Below are positions 5,360 through 8,167 of a stretch of 8,167 nt of DNA, piece after piece. The position numbers were made by a program, and so were the translations under genes. Source of the DNA: Betaproteobacteria bacterium (GTDB lineage: Bacteria; Pseudomonadota; Gammaproteobacteria; Burkholderiales; SG8-39). The notes beneath the pieces were generated by a model. The model saw only the letters and a list, made by a program, of their open reading frames with translations. It searched no databases and had not been told where the DNA came from. The DNA lies in contig SCUH01000324.1 of NCBI GenBank assembly GCA_004298295.1, positions 1-8,167 of the forward strand, read 5' to 3'. The first letter of the stretch is position 1; each line of letters starts with the position of its first letter.

Positions 5360-7447
5360 CTATTTCACCCGCATGCCGGGCTGCGCACCCTCGTCCGGCG
5401 CGATCAGATGGATTCCCGGGCCGTCTCCCGAGGCGGCGAGGATCATGCCTTCCGAGACGCCGAAGCGCATCTTGCGCGGCGCGAGGTTCGCCACCATCAC
5501 GGTAAGCCGTCCCGTGAGGGCTTCGGGCGCGTAAGCGGCCTTGATGCCGGCGAACACCGTGCGCGTCTCGCCGCCGAGGTCGAGCGTCAGCTTGACCAGC
5601 TTGTCCGCGCCCTCGACGGCTTCGGCCGCGACGATGCGCGCGATACGCAGGTCGAGCTTGGCGAAATCCTCGATCGTGATCACATCGCTCACGGCCTGCT
5701 CCCTGGCGGCGTGCTGCTGGTGTTCGGCGTGGGTCTGCGGCGAGCGCGTGGCCTCCGCTGCGGCGGGCAGCAGCTCGAACAGCGCGTCGAGCTGCTTTTC
5801 CTCGACGCGCGTCAGAAGATGCTTGAACGGCGCGATGCGCGCCGGGCGCAGCCTGCGATCGTCGAACGTCAGTTCACGCTCGAGGCCGAACAACTCGCGC
5901 GCGACCCGCCGCGCGGTCGCCGGCAGGATCGGGGCCAGATAGACGCTGAGGGCGAAGAAGGCGAGCAGCGCGTCGCTGCAGGCACGGTGCAGGTCGTCGC
6001 GCCGCGACGGGTCCTTCGCCAGGTCCCACGGCTTCGCCTCGTCGAAGCGTTGGTTCACGCGGTCGGCAAGCGCCATCACCTCGCGCACGACGCGGCCGAA
6101 CTCGCGCGACTCGTATCCCTCGGCGATGGAGTCGTCCTGCGCGACCACGAGCCCCCAGCTGGGCGGCGATTCGTCGCCGAAGTCGTAAAGCCTGCCGCCG
6201 AACTGCTTCGACACGAAACCCGCGGCGCGGCTCGCGATGTTGACGTACTTGCCCACCAGGTCGCTGTTGACGCGCGCGAGGAAGTCGTCCGGATTGAAGT
6301 CGATATCCTCGACCGCGGCGTTCAGCTTCGCCGCGATGTAGTAGCGCAGCCAGTCCGGGTTCATGCCGATGTCGAGGTAGCGCTGCGGGCTGATGCCGGT
6401 GCCGCGGCTCTTCGACATCTTCTCGCCCGAGACGCCGATGAAACCGTGCACGTAGACGCGGTCCGGCACCTTGTACGGCGCGCCGGCGAACTTGAGCATC
6501 GCCGGCCAGAACAGCGTGTGGAAGTAGATGATGTCCTTGCCGATGAAGTGGATCTGCTCGCTCGCATTGAGGGTTGCGGCGAAATCGAGGCCCTTCTTCG
6601 CGCAGTAATTCTTCAGGCTCGCCAGGTAGCCGATCGGCGCGTCGAGCCAGACGTAGAGGTATTTCTCCTCGGCGATGTCGGGGACGCGGATGCCGAAGTA
6701 GGGCGGATCGCGCGAGATGTCCCAGTCGCCGAGCGCCTTGTCGCCCGCGCCCTCGAGCCACTCGCGCGCCTTGTTCACGACCTGGGGCTGCAGCCGCCCC
6801 GGAGTCTGCAGCCACTGCTTCAGGAACCCGACGCAGCGCGGGTCCGACAGGCGGAAGAAGAAGTGGTCCGAGGACCTGAGCACCGGGGTCGCGCCCGAGA
6901 GCGTCGAGCGCGGGTTCTTGAGCGCCGTCGCGGCGTACACCGAGCTGCAGTTCTCGCAGGCATCGCCATACTGGTCCGGCGCGCCGCAATTCGGGCATTC
7001 GCCTCTGACGTAGCGGTCGGCGAGGAACATGCCCTTCACCGGATCGTAGAGCTGCTCGATGGCACGCCGGTCGATCAGGCCGGCGGCGACCAGCCGGCGG
7101 AAGATGTCCTGCGACAGCTCCGTGTTCTCCGGCGAGTGCGTCGAGTGCCAGTTGTCGAAGCCGAGGTGAAAGCCGCGCAGATGCGCCGGGCGCTCCGCCG
7201 CGATGCGCGCCACAAGCTGCTCGGGCGTGACGCCCTCGGCCTCCGCCTTGAGCATGTTGGGCGCGCCGTGCGCGTCGTCGGCGCCGACGAAGTGCACCTC
7301 GTGTCCGCACATGCGCTGAAAGCGCACCCAGATGTCGGCCTGGACGTACTCCATGATGTGGCCGATGTGGAACGCGCCGTTGGCGTACGGCAGCGCGGTC
7401 GTGACGAAGAGCCTGCGGCGGGACATCGGCGGAGAGGCGGCGGACAT
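5360..7447 (-). CDS. metG: Methionine--tRNA ligase (MetRS), zinc-knuckle, C-terminally extended form
   Basis: Cytosolic class I aminoacyl-tRNA synthetase that charges tRNA-Met with methionine. 695 aa (E. coli MetG 677). Rossmann catalytic core with HIGH at 27-30 and KMSKS at 343-347; the connective domain carries a four-cysteine zinc knuckle at Cys151, Cys154, Cys164 and Cys167 (CPNC...CENC). The helical anticodon domain keeps the CAU-reading residues Asn403, Arg407 and Trp474 (NIASR, AKPWDLAK), aligned to E. coli N391, R395 and W461. A linker rich in Ala/Gln/His (about 565-585) leads to the C-terminal Trbp111-like OB-fold dimerisation/tRNA-binding domain (about 587-695, ending IAPDEGAQPGMRVK). 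The reading frame is open further upstream to 8032, but that part overlaps the divergent apbC and is not MetG-like. ATG 7447 gives MSAASPPMSRRRLFVTTALP; a second ATG at 7426 (MSRRRLF) is also possible, and neither has a Shine-Dalgarno. Divergent from apbC. Confidence 0.97.
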   Translation of the reverse strand: MSAASPPMSRRRLFVTTALPYANGAFHIGHIMEYVQADIWVRFQRMCGHEVHFVGADDAHGAPNMLKAEAEGVTPEQLVARIAAERPAHLRGFHLGFDNWHSTHSPENTELSQDIFRRLVAAGLIDRRAIEQLYDPVKGMFLADRYVRGECPNCGAPDQYGDACENCSSVYAATALKNPRSTLSGATPVLRSSDHFFFRLSDPRCVGFLKQWLQTPGRLQPQVVNKAREWLEGAGDKALGDWDISRDPPYFGIRVPDIAEEKYLYVWLDAPIGYLASLKNYCAKKGLDFAATLNASEQIHFIGKDIIYFHTLFWPAMLKFAGAPYKVPDRVYVHGFIGVSGEKMSKSRGTGISPQRYLDIGMNPDWLRYYIAAKLNAAVEDIDFNPDDFLARVNSDLVGKYVNIASRAAGFVSKQFGGRLYDFGDESPPSWGLVVAQDDSIAEGYESREFGRVVREVMALADRVNQRFDEAKPWDLAKDPSRRDDLHRACSDALLAFFALSVYLAPILPATARRVARELFGLERELTFDDRRLRPARIAPFKHLLTRVEEKQLDALFELLPAAAEATRSPQTHAEHQQHAAREQAVSDVITIEDFAKLDLRIARIVAAEAVEGADKLVKLTLDLGGETRTVFAGIKAAYAPEALTGRLTVMVANLAPRKMRFGVSEGMILAASGDGPGIHLIAPDEGAQPGMRVK

Positions 7448-7452
7448 CAACG

Positions 7453-7461
7453 ATTCTAGCA
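7453..7461 (-). promoter_or_regulatory. Candidate extended -10 promoter of metG
   Basis: On the minus strand TGCTAGAAT is a TGn-extended -10 (TAGAAT at 7458-7453, one mismatch from TATAAT). A -35 match at 17 bp (GACGGA) is poor, which the TGn extension can offset. Transcription starting 6-7 nt after the box would begin at about 7447, that is at the A of the upstream ATG, so the metG message may be leaderless from 7447 or have a leader of about 21 nt ahead of the ATG at 7426. Confidence 0.45.
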
Positions 7462-7502
7462 AACCGAGTAGGGTTTCCGTCGCCCGGCGGCGCGCTTTTC
7501 GG

Positions 7503-7508
7503 TACACT
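7503..7508 (+). promoter_or_regulatory. Weak candidate -10 box of apbC
   Basis: TACACT shares four of six bases with TATAAT and stands 29 nt before the apbC ATG. No convincing -35 is present at 16-18 bp (TCGCCC region). It is offered only because it is the best match on this strand in the 90-bp divergent region 7448-7537. The apbC start is preceded by a short GGA (7531-7533) as its only Shine-Dalgarno-like sequence. Confidence 0.25.
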
Positions 7509-7537
7509 TGGGCGCCTTTTTCCTCCCCACGGATCTC

Positions 7538-8167
7538 ATGCCCATCAGTGAAGCAGACGCCCGGTCGGCGCTCGCGAAGCTCGTCGACCCGAACACCGGC
7601 AAGGATTTCGTTAGCACGCGCTCGGTGAAGAAGCTGAACGTCTCCGGCGAAGCCGTGACGCTCGAAATCGAACTCGGCTACCCGGGCAAGAGCCAGTTCG
7701 AGCCGATCCGCATGCAGGCAATCGAGGCGCTCAAGGCCGCGGGCGCGGCGAGCGCGAGCGTGACGGTGCGCTCGCGCGTGGTGTCGCACGCCGTGCAGCG
7801 CGGCGTGAAGCTGATTCCGGGAATCAAGAACATCATCGCGGTGGCTTCGGGCAAGGGCGGTGTCGGCAAGTCGACCACGGCGGCCAATCTGGCGCTGGCG
7901 CTCGCCGCCGAAGGCGCATCGGTCGGCGTGCTCGATGCCGACATCTATGGTCCCTCGCAGCCGACCATGCTCGGCATCACCGGTCGGCCGGAGTCGAAGG
8001 ACGGCAAGTCGATCGAGCCGATGGAAGGCCACGGCCTGCAGGCGATATCGATCGGTTTCATGATCGACGTCGACACGCCCATGGTGTGGCGCGGCCCGAT
8101 GGTGACGCAGGCGCTGGAGCAGCTGCTCAAGGACACGCGCTGGCGCGAGCTCGATTACCTGGTCGTC
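7538..8167 (+). CDS. apbC: Mrp/ApbC-family Fe-S cluster carrier P-loop ATPase, 3' part beyond window
   Basis: Cytosolic ATPase that binds and delivers [4Fe-4S] clusters to target enzymes (Mrp/NBP35/ApbC family). 210 codons are visible, the N-terminal half to two-thirds of a protein usually about 360 aa. N-terminal MIP18/DUF59-type domain at about 5-80 (KLVDPNTGKDFVSTRSV, ELGYPGKSQ). ATPase domain from about 98: deviant Walker A ASGKGGVGKST with signature Lys106 and catalytic-loop Lys111; the DADIYGPSQP segment (133-142, switch I); and WRGPM (184-188). The cut-off falls in DYLVV, just before the expected Walker B Asp. The CxxC cluster-binding motif that would confirm Fe-S binding lies downstream and is not seen. 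Start ATG 7538 fits the family N-terminus. It is divergent from metG, an arrangement also found in E. coli (metG/mrp). If the neighbouring Hyf-like complex has Fe-S centres this carrier could serve it, but nothing here shows a specific link. Confidence 0.95.
   Translation, partial: MPISEADARSALAKLVDPNTGKDFVSTRSVKKLNVSGEAVTLEIELGYPGKSQFEPIRMQAIEALKAAGAASASVTVRSRVVSHAVQRGVKLIPGIKNIIAVASGKGGVGKSTTAANLALALAAEGASVGVLDADIYGPSQPTMLGITGRPESKDGKSIEPMEGHGLQAISIGFMIDVDTPMVWRGPMVTQALEQLLKDTRWRELDYLVV

Noticed and set aside
5408..7459. A long plus-strand open frame (683 codons) antisense to metG
   Set aside because: Same pattern: low-complexity charged translation, no family resemblance, fully explained by the codon use of metG.
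7487..7520. GGCGC ... GCGCC inverted repeat followed by TTTTT in the metG-apbC gap, terminator-like
   Set aside because: The stem is only about 5 bp with a loop of about 20 nt, and it lies between divergent genes where no transcript from the left would end. It is more likely chance in GC-rich DNA.
7448..8032. Extension of the metG frame by about 195 codons upstream of ATG 7447
   Set aside because: The extension is Arg/His-rich, unlike any MetRS domain, and lies antisense to a well-recognised apbC.
1..8167. CRISPR arrays, tRNA or rRNA genes, insertion sequences, prophage genes
   Set aside because: None seen: no regularly spaced repeats, no tRNA-like cloverleaf in the short gaps, no transposase or terminal repeats.

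Overview
The window is GC-rich bacterial chromosome, dense in genes and with no mobile-element signs. The gene content (a MetG of the zinc-knuckle, C-terminally extended type, next to a divergent Mrp/ApbC carrying the phrase ELGYPGKSQ) fits a proteobacterium, most likely a betaproteobacterium. This taxonomic call is inference from protein style and gene order, not from a marker gene.

Left to centre (1-5318, all minus strand, read right to left): a compact operon that starts with a 77-residue ribbon-helix-helix (RHH) DNA-binding protein. It continues with hyfB (NuoL/ND5-like), hyfC (NuoH/ND1-like), hyfE (NuoK-containing) and hyfF (NuoN/M-like, cut at the left edge of the window). These are the membrane subunits of a hydrogenase-4 / formate-hydrogenlyase-like complex of the complex I superfamily. 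The genes overlap by 4 nt or are separated by 1-10 nt, so they should be made together. hyfD, the third antiporter-like subunit of the Escherichia coli hyf operon, is absent between hyfC and hyfE. The catalytic and Fe-S genes (hyfG, hyfI) would lie beyond position 1. The window therefore cannot decide between a true group 4 [NiFe] hydrogenase and a related complex without the metal site (Ehr type).

Centre to right (5360-7447, minus strand): metG, methionyl-tRNA synthetase, complete. It reads in the same direction as the RHH-hyf operon and stops 41 nt before the RHH start, with no terminator visible between. The short gap holds an AT-rich element with a perfect TATAAT inside a 10-bp palindrome, which could be the operon's own promoter and the operator for the RHH protein.

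Right end (7538-8167, plus strand): the first 210 codons of apbC/mrp, an Fe-S cluster carrier P-loop ATPase, divergent from metG across a 90-bp intergenic region. metG and apbC are core housekeeping genes. The accessory part of the window is the RHH-hyfBCEF operon, whose point of interest is its reduced subunit set and its own small putative regulator translationally coupled to hyfB.
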